Below, one piece after another: positions 6,925-17,000 of a stretch of 64,000 nt of DNA. A program made the position numbers and the translations under genes. Source of the stretch: Actinophytocola sp035995025 (lineage in GTDB: Bacteria > Actinomycetota > Actinomycetes > Mycobacteriales > Pseudonocardiaceae); the NCBI GenBank assembly GCA_035995025.1, contig DASYKY010000120.1, positions 86,498-150,497 on the forward strand. Reading direction: 5' to 3'. The first letter of the stretch is position 1. Every line of letters starts with the position of its first letter. The notes beneath the pieces were generated by a model. That model was not told where the DNA came from. It saw only the letters and a list, made by a program, of their open reading frames with translations, and ran no database searches.

Positions 6925-9549
6925 TCAGCGGTGTTGGTCGCGCAGTTCGGCCATCTGCCGTTCGATGCGGTGGACGTCGGCCGATCTGTGCTGGGCCCGG
7001 TTGAGCTCGAGCGCCTGCTGCCAGGCCTTGAGCGCCTCCGCCCGCTGGTGCAGCGCGGCGTGTGCCTGGCCGAGGTGGTCGAGCGTGTCGGCCTCGTCGT
7101 AGGTGGCGCCCAGGTCGCGGCACAACGCCAGCGAGTCGCGGTAGTGCGTCAGGGCCACGGTGTACTCGCCGGTGTGGTGGGCGACGTAGCCGAGGCAGTC
7201 GAGCGTGGTGGCCTGGCCCTGCCGGTTCCCGTTGCTCGTGAACAGGGCCAGCGCCTGCTCGCACGACTCGACGGCCGCCGGGTACCGGCCCAGCCGCGCC
7301 TGGTGCCAGCCCACCGCGCTCAGCGCCTCCGCCTCCCACACCGGGTTGTCCAGCCGCCGGAACAACTCCAGCGCGCGGCCGGCGTGCTCCACCGCCTGCG
7401 CGTCGTCGATCGGCCGCCACGCGGTCGCCAGGTCGTAGTACGCACGCGCCTCGCCGTGCACGTCGTTCGCCTGCTGGGCCAGGGTGATCGCGTTCTGCAG
7501 GTGGCTCGTCGCCTCCCGGTGCATCGCGGCGCGCGCCGACGCCTGGCCGAGCAGCCGGTGTGCGAGCGCGCGGACGTGCACGTCCTCCAGCTCCTCCGCG
7601 GCGGCCAGCCCGGCGCGCCACGTCGCGAGCTGGTCGTGCAGATGCCCGCGGCGCCACAGGTAACCGTGCAGCGTCCACGCCAGCTGCCACACCCACGGGT
7701 GCCAGCCCAGCTTCGCCGCCGCCGACTGGGCCGCCAGCAGGCACTGGTGCTCGGCGCGGAACCAGTCGAGGATGTCGGCGTCGTCGCCGAACGCCACGAC
7801 CGGGAAGCCCTTCGGCGGGTCGCTGAGGTCGATCGGCTTGCGATGCGGGTAGAGCCGGCGCTCGGCGGCGTACGAGGCGTGCACGTAGTAGTCGATCAGC
7901 CGCCGTAACGCGGTGTGCTCGGCCTCGCTGGAGTCGCTTGTGGACTCGACGGCGTAGAGCCGCACCAGGTCGTGCATGCGGTAGCGGCCGGGTGCGTGCT
8001 GCTGCACGAGGTGCGCCCGCTCCAGCGCGAGCAGTGCGGGCGCCGCCGAGGTCCGGCCGATCAGTGCCGCGGCCGCGGTGGCGCCGATGTCCGGCCCGGG
8101 CGCCACGCCCAGCAGCCGGAACGCCGTCGCCTCCTGCGGGCCGAGCGTGCGGTAGGACCACGACAGGACCGCCCGCAGGTTGGTGCCGAGATCGCCACCG
8201 TCGAACGCGCTCAGCCGGTCGGACGTGCGGGTCAGCTCGCCGACCAGGTCGGCGAGGCGGAAGGCGGGATGCACCGACGCGTGCGCCGCGATGATGCTCA
8301 ACGCGAGCGGCAGGCCGGCGCAGTGGTCCAGCAGCTCCTCCACCGCGTCGGGCTCGGCGTCGATCCGGTCCGGGCCCAGGCGGCGGGCCAGCAGCTTGCG
8401 GGCGTCCTCGCGATCCAGCTCGCGCAGCGGCAGCGGCTGCGCGCCGTGCGTGGTGACGAGGCCGGCGAGCTGGTGTCGGCTCGTCACCAGCACCGTGCAC
8501 GTCGACCCGCCGGGCAGCAGCGGCACGACCTGCTCGGTGTCGCGGGCGTTGTCGAGCACGATCAGCATTCGCTTGGTGGCGACCAGGTTCCGGTACAGCG
8601 CGGCCTGCGCCTCCGGGCTGACGGGGATCGAGCCGGGCGGGATCTGCAGGGCGTCGAGGAATCCCCGGACCGCCATCGTGGGGGTCACCGGCGTGCCGGA
8701 CGGGTCGTAGCCGCGCAGGTTCACGTACAGCTGGCCGTCGGGGAAGCGGTAGCGGTTCTGGTGTGCCCAGTGCAGCACGAGCCAGGTCTTGCCGACGCCG
8801 CCCATGCCGCAGATCGACATGATCACCATGGCGCGCCTACCGGTCTCGCTGCGCACCGCCTCCGACAGGTCCGCGAGCTCGCTGGCCCGGCCCGTGAAGT
8901 ACCGCGGCGACGCCGGCAGCTGCCGTGGCGACTCGCCGGGCTCGGCCGGGCCCGGCTGCGCGTGCGGGTCCGGCGTCAGGATCCGTGCGGTGACGGTGGT
9001 TTCCTTGACCGTCACCGTGGCCTCGCGGTAGCGCCCGGGGTTCGCAGCCGCGCAGTGCCGGATGACCTCGTCGAAGTACCACTGCGACGCGATCAGCACG
9101 AGTACGCCGGCCGACTCGGCGAGCGCGGTCCGCGCGGCGGGCGCGTCGATCAGCCGGAACGCGAGGTTGAGTGCCGACGCGGTCACCCCGTACGCGTCGT
9201 AGTTGACCTCGCCCGCGTGCAACGACATGCGCAGCCGCATCCGCGCGGGCTCGGAATGCGTCGCGTTGTGTTCCTCGATCGCGTCCACGAGCGCGACCGG
9301 AAAGACGTCGACGAAGATCTCCTTGGCGATTTCCGGCGCGACGAGCACGAAAAGGCCGTCACCGCGGTCCTCGTGACGGCATTCCGCCCAGTCGACGTCG
9401 ACCGCGTGAAAGGCCTGTTTGATCGTCCGGTACATGCCTTCCCGGACGGCGATCTGGTGGTCGTTCGTGCGGCGCGCGTCGCCGAAACCCTCGATGTCGA
9501 ACACGAGAATGGTCCGGTGCACGGCACGCGGTGACGACGGCACGGACAT
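6925..9549 (-). CDS. cyclase-like / NB-ARC ATPase / TPR multidomain regulator
   Basis: This roughly 874-residue protein has three parts. The N-terminal 190 residues resemble a class III nucleotide cyclase homology domain: VFDIEGF carries the first metal Asp (D18), RGDGLF the second (D64), and NLAFR (N128, R132) matches the transition-state pair. An NB-ARC/AP-ATPase follows with P-loop GMGGVGKT (248-255), a Walker B-like MLIVLDNARD and TSRHQLAG. The C-terminal half is a TPR array (residues about 560-874). This layout suggests a signal-integrating STAND regulator of the AfsR/DnrO-like type, although the DNA-binding domain is replaced by a cyclase-like one. I prefer ATG 9549 over TTG 9600. A TTA codon lies at 7906-7908. 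Confidence 0.8.
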   Translation of the reverse strand: MSVPSSPRAVHRTILVFDIEGFGDARRTNDHQIAVREGMYRTIKQAFHAVDVDWAECRHEDRGDGLFVLVAPEIAKEIFVDVFPVALVDAIEEHNATHSEPARMRLRMSLHAGEVNYDAYGVTASALNLAFRLIDAPAARTALAESAGVLVLIASQWYFDEVIRHCAAANPGRYREATVTVKETTVTARILTPDPHAQPGPAEPGESPRQLPASPRYFTGRASELADLSEAVRSETGRRAMVIMSICGMGGVGKTWLVLHWAHQNRYRFPDGQLYVNLRGYDPSGTPVTPTMAVRGFLDALQIPPGSIPVSPEAQAALYRNLVATKRMLIVLDNARDTEQVVPLLPGGSTCTVLVTSRHQLAGLVTTHGAQPLPLRELDREDARKLLARRLGPDRIDAEPDAVEELLDHCAGLPLALSIIAAHASVHPAFRLADLVGELTRTSDRLSAFDGGDLGTNLRAVLSWSYRTLGPQEATAFRLLGVAPGPDIGATAAAALIGRTSAAPALLALERAHLVQQHAPGRYRMHDLVRLYAVESTSDSSEAEHTALRRLIDYYVHASYAAERRLYPHRKPIDLSDPPKGFPVVAFGDDADILDWFRAEHQCLLAAQSAAAKLGWHPWVWQLAWTLHGYLWRRGHLHDQLATWRAGLAAAEELEDVHVRALAHRLLGQASARAAMHREATSHLQNAITLAQQANDVHGEARAYYDLATAWRPIDDAQAVEHAGRALELFRRLDNPVWEAEALSAVGWHQARLGRYPAAVESCEQALALFTSNGNRQGQATTLDCLGYVAHHTGEYTVALTHYRDSLALCRDLGATYDEADTLDHLGQAHAALHQRAEALKAWQQALELNRAQHRSADVHRIERQMAELRDQHR

Positions 9550-9636
9550 CACCCGGCCGGCCGGAGAGGAATTACCGCGCGCACGGACCGACGGTACCAA
9601 TCACGGCCGGTACCGGCGCGCAGCAATCCCGAGTTG

Positions 9637-10347
9637 TCAGCGGCGTGGGTCGGGCACCGCGCGAATGGCGAGGAATCCGCGTGGTTCGCGCGTCAGCACG
9701 TCGTATACGGACCGGTCGACCTCCGCGCCGTCCGCGGTGGGCCGCGGCTCGAGCATGCGCTCGATCAGGAAACCGGCCTCGTGGAGCTCCTCGCAGGTGC
9801 GTTCCAGCGGTGCGACCCAGTACCGCAGCTGCCAGCCCCGGGACCAGACGTCCTCGATCACCTTCACGTCGTAGTAGCCGCCGCCGTGGCGTAGCCAGTC
9901 GCCGGTGGGGTGCAGGCGCGACAGCACGAGCGCGCCGTCCGGGCGCAGCACCCGGCGCAGCTCGGAGAGCGCCTTGACCCGGTCGTCGAGATATTCCAGG
10001 GCGAGCGCGAACAGCACGAGGTCCATCGACTGGTCGCGTAGCCAGTCGATCCGGTGCGCGAGGTCGTGCACCCGGAACTCGCCGTCCGGCACCCGCTCAC
10101 GGCAGAGCTCGACCATGCGCCGGCTCTGGTCGAGCCCGGTGACCTCCGCACCGCGCGCGACCAGTTCCTCGGCGTAGAGCCCGGGTCCGCAGGCCGCGTC
10201 GAGCACGTGCCGACCGGCCACGTCGCCCAGCAGCCGCAGGCAGGCGGGCCGGTCGAGGTGGGCGTTGAAGAGGCCGTTCGTGGCATGGTCGAGGAACTCG
10301 TCGGCGAAGGACTCGTACTGCGGTTCCTGTCCTACCGCGTCGCTCAT
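9637..10347 (-). CDS. class I SAM-dependent methyltransferase
   Basis: A 236-residue soluble enzyme with a standard Rossmann methyltransferase core: motif I VLDAACGPGLYAEEL (about residues 46-60), an acidic end to strand 2 (VTGLDQS), motif II-like MDLVLFALALEYLDD and the VLRPDGALVLS motif. The C-terminal segment with WYVAP-like and EEL-EAGF elements is typical of UbiE/bioC-like small-molecule methyltransferases. ATG 10347 starts the conserved sequence. It is divergent from another methyltransferase gene at 10462. No substrate can be assigned. Confidence 0.85.
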   Translation of the reverse strand: MSDAVGQEPQYESFADEFLDHATNGLFNAHLDRPACLRLLGDVAGRHVLDAACGPGLYAEELVARGAEVTGLDQSRRMVELCRERVPDGEFRVHDLAHRIDWLRDQSMDLVLFALALEYLDDRVKALSELRRVLRPDGALVLSRLHPTGDWLRHGGGYYDVKVIEDVWSRGWQLRYWVAPLERTCEELHEAGFLIERMLEPRPTADGAEVDRSVYDVLTREPRGFLAIRAVPDPRR

Positions 10348-10461
10348 GAGCCCATTCTGACGCACGGGGCTGGGGAAATGGCAGATATCGTGTCGAGCCC
10401 GTTCGGATTTGCTTTCCATTTGCGGTCGATTTCGATGATTTCGGGCGGGTACGGTGTCGCC

Positions 10462-11208
10462 GTGGTGCGCGACGAGTGGGGCGTGGCCGGTGCGTACGAG
10501 GCGTTCATCGGCCGGTGGAGCCGGCAGGTGGCGCCGCTGTTCGTGCGGTGGCTGGACGTTCCCGCGGGGCGGCGGTGGCTGGACGTCGGCGCTGGCACGG
10601 GCGCGCTGACCGCGGCGGTCCGCGCGGCGGGCGGCGTCGTGTGCGGGGTGGACCCGTCGCGCGGGTTCGTCGCCGGCCGGCCGGACGTCGTGGTCGGCGA
10701 CGCGCGGGCGCTGCCGTTCCGGGCGGCCGTTTTCGCCGCGGTCGTCAGCGGCCTGGCGCTCAACTTCGTCCCGGACGCCGGTCGCGCGCTGGCGGAGTTC
10801 ACCCGCGTGGCCGCGCCCGGCGCGACGGTGGCCGCGTACGTGTGGGACTACGCCGAGGGCATGGCGATGCTGCGCCTGTTCTGGGACGCCGCGCGCGAGG
10901 TGGACCCGTCCGCCCCGGACGAAGGTGCGCGCTTCGCGCTGTGCCGGCCGGGCCCGCTCACCGACCTGTGGCACGCGGCCGGCCTGACGGACGTGCGCGT
11001 CGAGCCGATCGAGATTCCCACGGACTTCGCGGACTTCGACGCGTACTGGACCCCGTTCCTCGGCGGCCAGGGCGCGGCGCCGGCGTACCTGATGTCGCTG
11101 TCCGAGCCGACCCGGCTCGCGGTGCGGGAGTCGCTGCGTGCCCGGCTGCCGGAGCGGGACATCCAGCTCACCGCCCGCACCTGGGCGGTCCGCGGCACGG
11201 CCGCATGA
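10462..11208 (+). CDS. class I SAM-dependent methyltransferase
   Basis: A 248-residue methyltransferase with an N-terminal YEAFIGRWSRQVAP segment, motif I WLDVGAGTGALT (about residues 38-49), CGVDPS at strand 2, GDARALPF and the FVPDAGRALAEF helix. This pattern is common among actinomycete UbiE-like methyltransferases that act on small molecules. GTG 10462 (or 10465) fits the conserved N-terminus; an in-frame ATG at 10435 would add nine residues. It is divergent from the methyltransferase at 9637-10347, so the 114-bp gap must hold promoters for both. The two are not close paralogues. The DinB gene follows by about 30 bp. Confidence 0.85.
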   Translation: MVRDEWGVAGAYEAFIGRWSRQVAPLFVRWLDVPAGRRWLDVGAGTGALTAAVRAAGGVVCGVDPSRGFVAGRPDVVVGDARALPFRAAVFAAVVSGLALNFVPDAGRALAEFTRVAAPGATVAAYVWDYAEGMAMLRLFWDAAREVDPSAPDEGARFALCRPGPLTDLWHAAGLTDVRVEPIEIPTDFADFDAYWTPFLGGQGAAPAYLMSLSEPTRLAVRESLRARLPERDIQLTARTWAVRGTAA

Positions 11209-11238
11209 CCGTCGGACCCCGCTGACATGATGCCGGCC

Positions 11239-11748
11239 ATGTCCACCGACCGTCCGATGCCGCCGCCGCACGCCGACGAACGCGCCACGCTGGCAGGCTG
11301 GCTCGACTTCTACCGCAGCACCCTCGCGCTCAAGTGCGAAGGACTGTCCGAACAACAGCTGCGCACCGCGTCCGTGCCGCCGTCCCCGCTGACCCTGCTC
11401 GGGCTCGTGCAGCACCTGGCCGAGGTCGAACGGAACTGGTTCCGCCGGGTCCTGGCCGGCGACGACGCCCCGCCGATCTACGAGCCGAAGGCCGACCCAG
11501 GCGGCCACGACGGCGGGTTCGACCTCTCCGGCGACCTCACCTTCGAGGCCGCCCGCGAGACCTGGGAGGCCGAGATCTCCCGCGCCCGCGCCAACTGTGC
11601 CGCGCGGGAGCTGGACCAGACCAGCCCCTTCCCCGGCGGGCAGGTCACGCTGCGGTGGATCTACGCGCACATGATCGCCGAATACGCCCGCCACAGCGGG
11701 CACGCCGACCTCATCCGCGAACGCATCGACGGCACGACCGGAGTCTGA
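11239..11748 (+). CDS. DinB family protein (DUF664, mycothiol-transferase-like)
   Basis: A roughly 169-residue four-helix-bundle protein of the DinB/DUF664 group. Key features are ERATLAGWLDFYRSTL in helix 1, the LTLLGLVQHLAEVERNWFRRVL helix with a metal-ligand His, and a C-terminal IYAHMIAEYARHSGHADLIRE helix whose spaced histidines complete the three-His metal site. In mycothiol producers such proteins often act as thiol-dependent S-transferases in detoxification. ATG 11239 starts after an in-frame ATG at 11227, and either is possible. It follows the methyltransferase gene closely, so the two may be co-transcribed. Confidence 0.85.
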   Translation: MSTDRPMPPPHADERATLAGWLDFYRSTLALKCEGLSEQQLRTASVPPSPLTLLGLVQHLAEVERNWFRRVLAGDDAPPIYEPKADPGGHDGGFDLSGDLTFEAARETWEAEISRARANCAARELDQTSPFPGGQVTLRWIYAHMIAEYARHSGHADLIRERIDGTTGV

Positions 11749-11856
11749 CCCGCACGATCCGGCTACGTACCAACGGTTCCGTGCGGCGTTCCTGGCTGTC
11801 GCACGGCGGGATCTCGAGGGGATCTCGAGCTGGATCTCCTCGGGTGGCGCCCGTGG

Positions 11857-12801
11857 TCAGGCGCGGGCGTAGCGGTCGGCGATGGTGCGCAGGATCGTCC
11901 GCAGCTCGGGTGGGGACTCGACGGTGAAGTCCATGCTCAGCATGCCGATGTACGCGGCGATCGTGTCCAGCGAGTCCGCGCCGGTGACCAGGACGGACGT
12001 GGTCGCGGTGACCGCCTCCACGACGCCGACCGTCGGGTTGATGCGGTCGAGCACCGCCTGTGCGGGTGCGTCGACGCGCAGTCGCGCGTGGACGTTCCAG
12101 CCGCTGCTCGCCACGCGGCGCATCGTGAACGCCGTGTAGTCCCCGCCGGGCGGCGGGGCCGGGGTGAAGCGGCGGTGAGTGCGCGGGTGCGGCGCGATCC
12201 GGTCCGCGCGGTACACCTCCCACTCGCCGGTCGCGGGGTCGCGCGCGACGAGGTACCAGCGGCGCTGCCACGCGAGCAGCCGGTACGGCTCCACCAGCAG
12301 CGGCGCCTCCCCGTGATCGAAGCGGAGCAGCTCGACGTCGTGGATCGCGGCGGCCACCGCGCGCAGGACCGCCGGGCCGACCTCCGGGTCGGGCGCGTCG
12401 GTACCGGTGTTCTCCGGGGCGTGGTCCACGACCGTGGCGAGCGCCTCCACGGTCGGGCGCAGCCGGGGCGGGAGCACCTGCTCGAGCTTCGCGAGCGCGC
12501 GGGCGCTGGACGTCTCGAGCCCGCTGATGCCGCGCCCGGCACGCAGGCCGATCGCGACCGCCACCGCCTCCTCGTCGTCGAGCAGCAGCGGGGGCAGCTT
12601 GCCGCCGGCGCCGAGGCGGTAGCCGCCGGCGGAGCCGCGCGTGGCCTCGACCGGGTAGTCGAGACCGCGCAGCCGCTCCACGTCGTTGCGGATCGTGCGG
12701 GTGGTGACGCCCAGCCGCTCGGCCAGCTCCGTGCCGTTCCACGACGGGCGGGACTGCAGCATGGACAGCAGCGCGAGCAGGCGCGCGGGGGTGTCGGGCA
12801 T
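11857..12801 (-). CDS. WYL-domain YafY-type transcriptional regulator
   Basis: A 314-residue regulator with an N-terminal HTH_11-type winged helix (residues about 5-60: LLALLSMLQ, LAERLGVTTRTIRNDVERL), a linker, and a WYL sensor domain (VEPYRLLAWQRRWYLVARDPATGEWEVYRADRI). A WCX extension follows. WYL proteins bind small nucleic-acid or nucleotide ligands and mostly repress or activate neighbouring genes. It is divergent from an epoxide hydrolase gene 63 bp away. The gap holds a perfect 6-bp inverted repeat, suggesting it controls both genes. Confidence 0.9.
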   Translation of the reverse strand: MPDTPARLLALLSMLQSRPSWNGTELAERLGVTTRTIRNDVERLRGLDYPVEATRGSAGGYRLGAGGKLPPLLLDDEEAVAVAIGLRAGRGISGLETSSARALAKLEQVLPPRLRPTVEALATVVDHAPENTGTDAPDPEVGPAVLRAVAAAIHDVELLRFDHGEAPLLVEPYRLLAWQRRWYLVARDPATGEWEVYRADRIAPHPRTHRRFTPAPPPGGDYTAFTMRRVASSGWNVHARLRVDAPAQAVLDRINPTVGVVEAVTATTSVLVTGADSLDTIAAYIGMLSMDFTVESPPELRTILRTIADRYARA

Positions 12802-12824
12802 GTCCGTAACTCTCTCTGTTCTTT

Positions 12825-12841
12825 AGGAACTGAACGTTCCT
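12825..12841. promoter_or_regulatory. inverted-repeat operator candidate between WYL regulator and epoxide hydrolase
   Basis: AGGAAC-TGAAC-GTTCCT is a perfect 6-bp inverted repeat with a 5-bp spacer, in the middle of the 63-bp divergent gap. It overlaps TATAGG, which could serve as a -10 element for the hydrolase. Location and symmetry fit an operator for the WYL regulator. No binding data exist here. Confidence 0.5.
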
Positions 12842-12864
12842 ATAGGCACCGTAGCGTTCGAACC

Positions 12865-13992
12865 ATGACGAACACCGGCATCCGCCCCTTCCACATCGAC
12901 ATCCCGCAGGCAGACCTGGACGACCTGATGGCCCGCCTCGAGCGCACCCGGCTGCCGCGGCCCGCGCCCGGCGACTCCTGGGAGCACGGCACCCCGAACC
13001 ACTACCTGCGCGAGGCCGTCGAGGCCTGGCGCGCGTTCGACTGGCGCGCCGCCGAGAAGCGCATCAACGCCCACCCGCACTTCATGACCGAGGTCGACGG
13101 GCAGCCGCTGCACTTCGTCCACGTCGAGTCGCCGCACGCCGGTGCCACGCCGCTGCTGCTCGGGCACACCTACCCCGGCTCGTCGGTGGACTACCTGGAC
13201 ATGGTCGACCGGCTGACCGACCCGGTCGCACACGGCGGCCGCGCCGAGGACGCGTTCCACGTGGTGATCCCGGACGCGCCCGGCTTCGGCTTCTCCAACC
13301 CGGTCCCCGAGGCCGGCTGGAACGCCGCCCGCGTCGCGCGTGCCTACGACACGCTCATGCGCCGGCTCGGGTACTCCAGCTACGGCGTGCACGGCTCCGA
13401 CAACGGCGCCGTGGTCGCCCGCGAGCTGGGCCTGCTCGCGCCGGAAGGGTTCCTCGGGCTGCACGTGCTGCAGCTGTTCTCGTTCCCGTCCGGCGACCCG
13501 GCCGAGTTCGAACGCCTCGAGCCGGCGGACCACGCGGGCCTGGAGCACCTGCAGTGGTTCCAGAAGGTCGGGGGCTACAACACGATGAACGCCAGCCGCC
13601 CGCAGACGATCGCGGCCGGGCTGAGCGACTCGCCGGCCGGGCTGCTCGCCTACAGCGAGCTGTTCAACTCCTTCGGCAACGGCACGTCGCTGGTCCCGCT
13701 GGAGACGATCATCCTGGAGACCACCGTCGCGTGGTTCACGAACGCGGCCGCCGGCATGTCCCGCGCGTACTACGACAACGCGGCCGCGGACGACCCCACC
13801 TCGGTCAACGGCGCCCGGACCGGCGTCGCCGTGTTCGCCGACGACTTCCGGACCATCAAGGCCTTCGCGGAGCGGGACAACTCGAACATCGTGCACTGGA
13901 GCCACTTCGACACCGGCGGCCACTTCGCCGCCCTCGAGGTCCCCGACCTCGTCGTGGGTGACATCCGCACCTTCTTCGCGCCCCGGCGCTGA
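12865..13992 (+). CDS. epoxide hydrolase family protein (EPHX1-like alpha/beta hydrolase)
   Basis: A 375-residue alpha/beta hydrolase with the N-terminal epoxide-hydrolase lid (IRPFHIDIPQADLDDLMARLERTRLP) typical of microsomal-type enzymes. The HTYPGSS oxyanion region, VIPDAPGFGFSNP and GVHGSDNGA follow; the Asp of GSDNGA is at the nucleophile position. A TGGHFAALEVPD segment near the C-terminus supplies the catalytic His. Such enzymes open epoxides to diols. It starts at ATG 12865 and is divergent from, and probably controlled by, the WYL regulator. It ends just before a set of inverted repeats. Confidence 0.9.
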   Translation: MTNTGIRPFHIDIPQADLDDLMARLERTRLPRPAPGDSWEHGTPNHYLREAVEAWRAFDWRAAEKRINAHPHFMTEVDGQPLHFVHVESPHAGATPLLLGHTYPGSSVDYLDMVDRLTDPVAHGGRAEDAFHVVIPDAPGFGFSNPVPEAGWNAARVARAYDTLMRRLGYSSYGVHGSDNGAVVARELGLLAPEGFLGLHVLQLFSFPSGDPAEFERLEPADHAGLEHLQWFQKVGGYNTMNASRPQTIAAGLSDSPAGLLAYSELFNSFGNGTSLVPLETIILETTVAWFTNAAAGMSRAYYDNAAADDPTSVNGARTGVAVFADDFRTIKAFAERDNSNIVHWSHFDTGGHFAALEVPDLVVGDIRTFFAPRR

Positions 13993-13996
13993 CCAC

Positions 13997-14091
13997 CCCG
14001 CGAGTCCAACGTTCGGCACGCGCGAGTCCAACGCTCGGCGGTTTGGCGCGCGGCCGTTGGACTCGCGGGTTCGGAGTGTTGGACTCGCGGG
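13997..14091. repeat. two-by-two inverted repeat element between convergent genes
   Basis: The 12-mer CGCGAGTCCAAC occurs at about 13999-14010 and 14021-14032, and its complement GTTGGACTCGCG at about 14056-14067 and 14078-14089, in the 105-bp gap between the epoxide hydrolase and WD40 genes. Either nested or paired hairpins can form, and the element can serve as a terminator for both directions. The repetition of one unit looks like a REP-type intergenic element rather than a simple terminator. Confidence 0.7.
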
Positions 14092-14097
14092 TTCGGG

Positions 14098-17000
14098 CTA
14101 GCGGCAGGGCGGGGAGTACGGAATGTCGGGGACGTACTGGGTCCACAGGTCCGGGGTGAGCACCCCGTGGGTCGCCGTGCAGATGCGGTGGGCGGCGCGG
14201 GTCACGTCGGTGGGCGACAGCTCCACGACGTGGTCGCCGCCGCCACTGGCCAGCAGCGTGCCGGACGGGTTGAACGCCGCCGCGTTGACCGGGGACGTGT
14301 GGCCCGCGCTGAACGGGGCGCCCGCCGGTCCGGGGTGCGATGGGTCGACGACGTCCCACAGGCGCATCGTGTTGTCGGCACCCGCGCTCGCCAGCGTGTT
14401 GCCGTCGGGGGAGAAGCCGACCCACTGCACGGGTCCGGTGTGGCCGGTCAGCGGGCGGGCAAGCGCGCGAGGGTGCGCGGGGTCGCGCACGTCCCACAGC
14501 CGGATCGCCTGCCCGCCACCGGCAATCGCCAGCACGGCGCCGGACGGGCTGAACGCGCCCCACAGCAACCCGACCGTGTCGCCGGTGACGACCGGCGGCA
14601 GCGCGCGCGGGTGCGCGGGCTCGCGGACGTCCCACAGGCGCACCTTGTCATCCGAGCTGACGCTCGCCAGCGTGTGGCCGTCGGGGCTGAAGCCCGCCCA
14701 CTGGACGGCGCTGATGTGCCCGGTCAGTGGGCGGCCGAGCACAGCGGGGCGGGCGGGGTCGCGCACGTCCCACAGCCGCAGGCCGAACCCGGGCGCGTCG
14801 GTTACCATGACCGTCCCTTGTGGACTCAGGGTCAGGCCGAGGTTCTGCCCGGCGCCCGGGACGGTGGCGAGAGCGGCGGGATGGGCGGGGTCGCGGACGT
14901 CCCACAGCCGCACGGTCGAGTTCGCGGTGACGAGCAGGTGACCGCGGTACGCGAGGCGGGTGACCGCGTCGGTGAGGGTCAGCGGCGCGCCCCACGGCAC
15001 CGGGTGCCCGGGGTCGCGCACGTTCCACAGCCGCACGGTCCGGTCGGCGCCCGCCGTGGCAAGGGTGTGGCCGTCGGGGGCGAACGCGACCGCGTCGACG
15101 GCGTCGGTGTGGCCGGTGACCGCGGTGGTGGGCAGGCTCCAGATCCGCACCGTGTGGTCGTCGCTCGCGCTGGCCAGCGTGTTCCCGGGGCCGAACGCCA
15201 CCCAGTTGACGATGCCCGTGTGCCCGACGAGCGGCGGCCCGGCCGGCGCCGCGTGCGCGGGGTCGGTGACGTCCCACAGGCGCACGGTGTGGTCCGCGCC
15301 GGCGGTGGCCAGCCGGTGGCCGTCGGGGCTGAACGCGACGGCCAGCAGCGTGTCGGTGTGCCCGGGCAGCGGCGTCCCGATGGGCACGGGGTGGGCCGGG
15401 TCGTGGACGTCCCAGAGGTGCACGGCGCGGTCGTTGCCGACGGTGGCGGCCGTGCGGCTGTCGGGGCTGAACGCGACCGCGTACACGGTGTCGTCGTGCG
15501 GCAGCACCGCGTCGGGGCCCCACATCGCGTGCCGCGCCACGTTCCACAGGCGCACCACATGGTCGTGCCCGGCGCTCGCGACCGTGCGGCCGTCCGGGCT
15601 GACCGCCGCCGAGGCGACCGAGTCGGTGTGCCCGGTCAGCGGGCCGCCGATCGGCGTGGCGTGCGCCGGATCGGCGACGTTCCACAGGCGCACCGTGTGG
15701 TCGTAGCTCGCGGTGGCCAGCGTCCGGCCGTCGCCGCTGAACGACACCGAGAACACGTACCCGTGGTGCCCGGTCAGCGGCCGGCCGAGCGCGCGCGGGT
15801 GGCCCGGGTCCCGGACGTCCCAGAGCCGCGCGGTGCCGTCACGGCTCGCGCTCGCCAGCGTGTGGCCGTCCGGGCTGAACGCCAGCCAGTAGACCCAGTC
15901 GCGGTGCGCCTTCAGCGGCGGGCCGGCCGGCGTGGGACGGGCCGGGTTCGCGGTGCGCCACAGCTGGATCGTGTCGTCGCCGCCACCGGTCGCGAGCAGC
16001 CGGCCGTCGGGGCGGTAGGCCACCGCGTAGACCGGGCCCGTGTGCCGGGTCAGCGGGGTGGACAGCGGGATGTCGCCGGTCGCCAGCAGGCTGGTGGCCG
16101 CGTCGCGCGAGGGCAGCCTGCGGTAGGCGACGAGGTCGAGCTGGGCGGCCAGTGACGAGTCGGTGGCCGCGAGCTGCCCGGCCTCCGCGAGCAGCCGGCC
16201 GGCCACCGCGCGGTCGCGTTCCTGCTGGGCGGCCGCCCGCTGCTGGTAGGCGACGACGGCCCCGCCACCGGCCAGCAGCACCAGCACGGCGAGCACCGCC
16301 AGCACCGCGCGGCGCAGCCGGACGCCGCGCTGCTCGAACCGCACCGACGCGGCGAGGAAGTCCCGCGCCCGCTCGCCGAGCAGCGTGTCGTGCTCGTCGC
16401 GGCCGGCCCACTCCGCCGCGGCGAGCAGCCGGCCGCCGCGGAACAGCAGGCTCGGGTCGCGGTGCTCGCGGTCCCACACCGTGGCCGACTCCAGCAGCTG
16501 CTGCTGGACGAACAGGCCGGCGCGGTCCTCGTCGAGCCAGCCGCGCAGGCGCGGCCACGCGGACAGCAGGGCCTCGTGCGTGATCTCGACGGTGCCGGTG
16601 GCCAGGGTCAGCAGCCGCGCGCGGGCGAGCGTCTCGACGACGGCGTCGACGTCCGGCCCGGTGCCCAGCTCGTCGCGGGTGACCCGCCGCTTGGTGTCCA
16701 CGGTGCCGTCGCCGATCGCGACCAGCCGCAGGAACACGCTGCGCGCGATCCGCCCGCGGTCGGCGCCGAACGCGGCGTAGGTCTGCTCGGCGGTGCGGGC
16801 CAGCGCGTGCCGGATGCCGCCCGACGACTCGTACCCGGCGAGGCTCAGCGCGTTGCCGCGGCGGCGCTGCCACGTCTCCCGCATGGCGTGCGACACCAGC
16901 GGCAGCACGTTGTCCTGGCCGGCCGCGTCGGCGATGACGCGGGCGAGCAGGGCGCCGTCGACCGTGCGGCCCGCGTCGACCGCGGGCTGGCTGATGGCCC

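Noticed and set aside
11749..11856. Repeated GGATCTCGAG in the gap between DinB and WYL genes as a regulatory array.
   Set aside because: Only two imperfect copies in a convergent gap; nothing indicates an operator.
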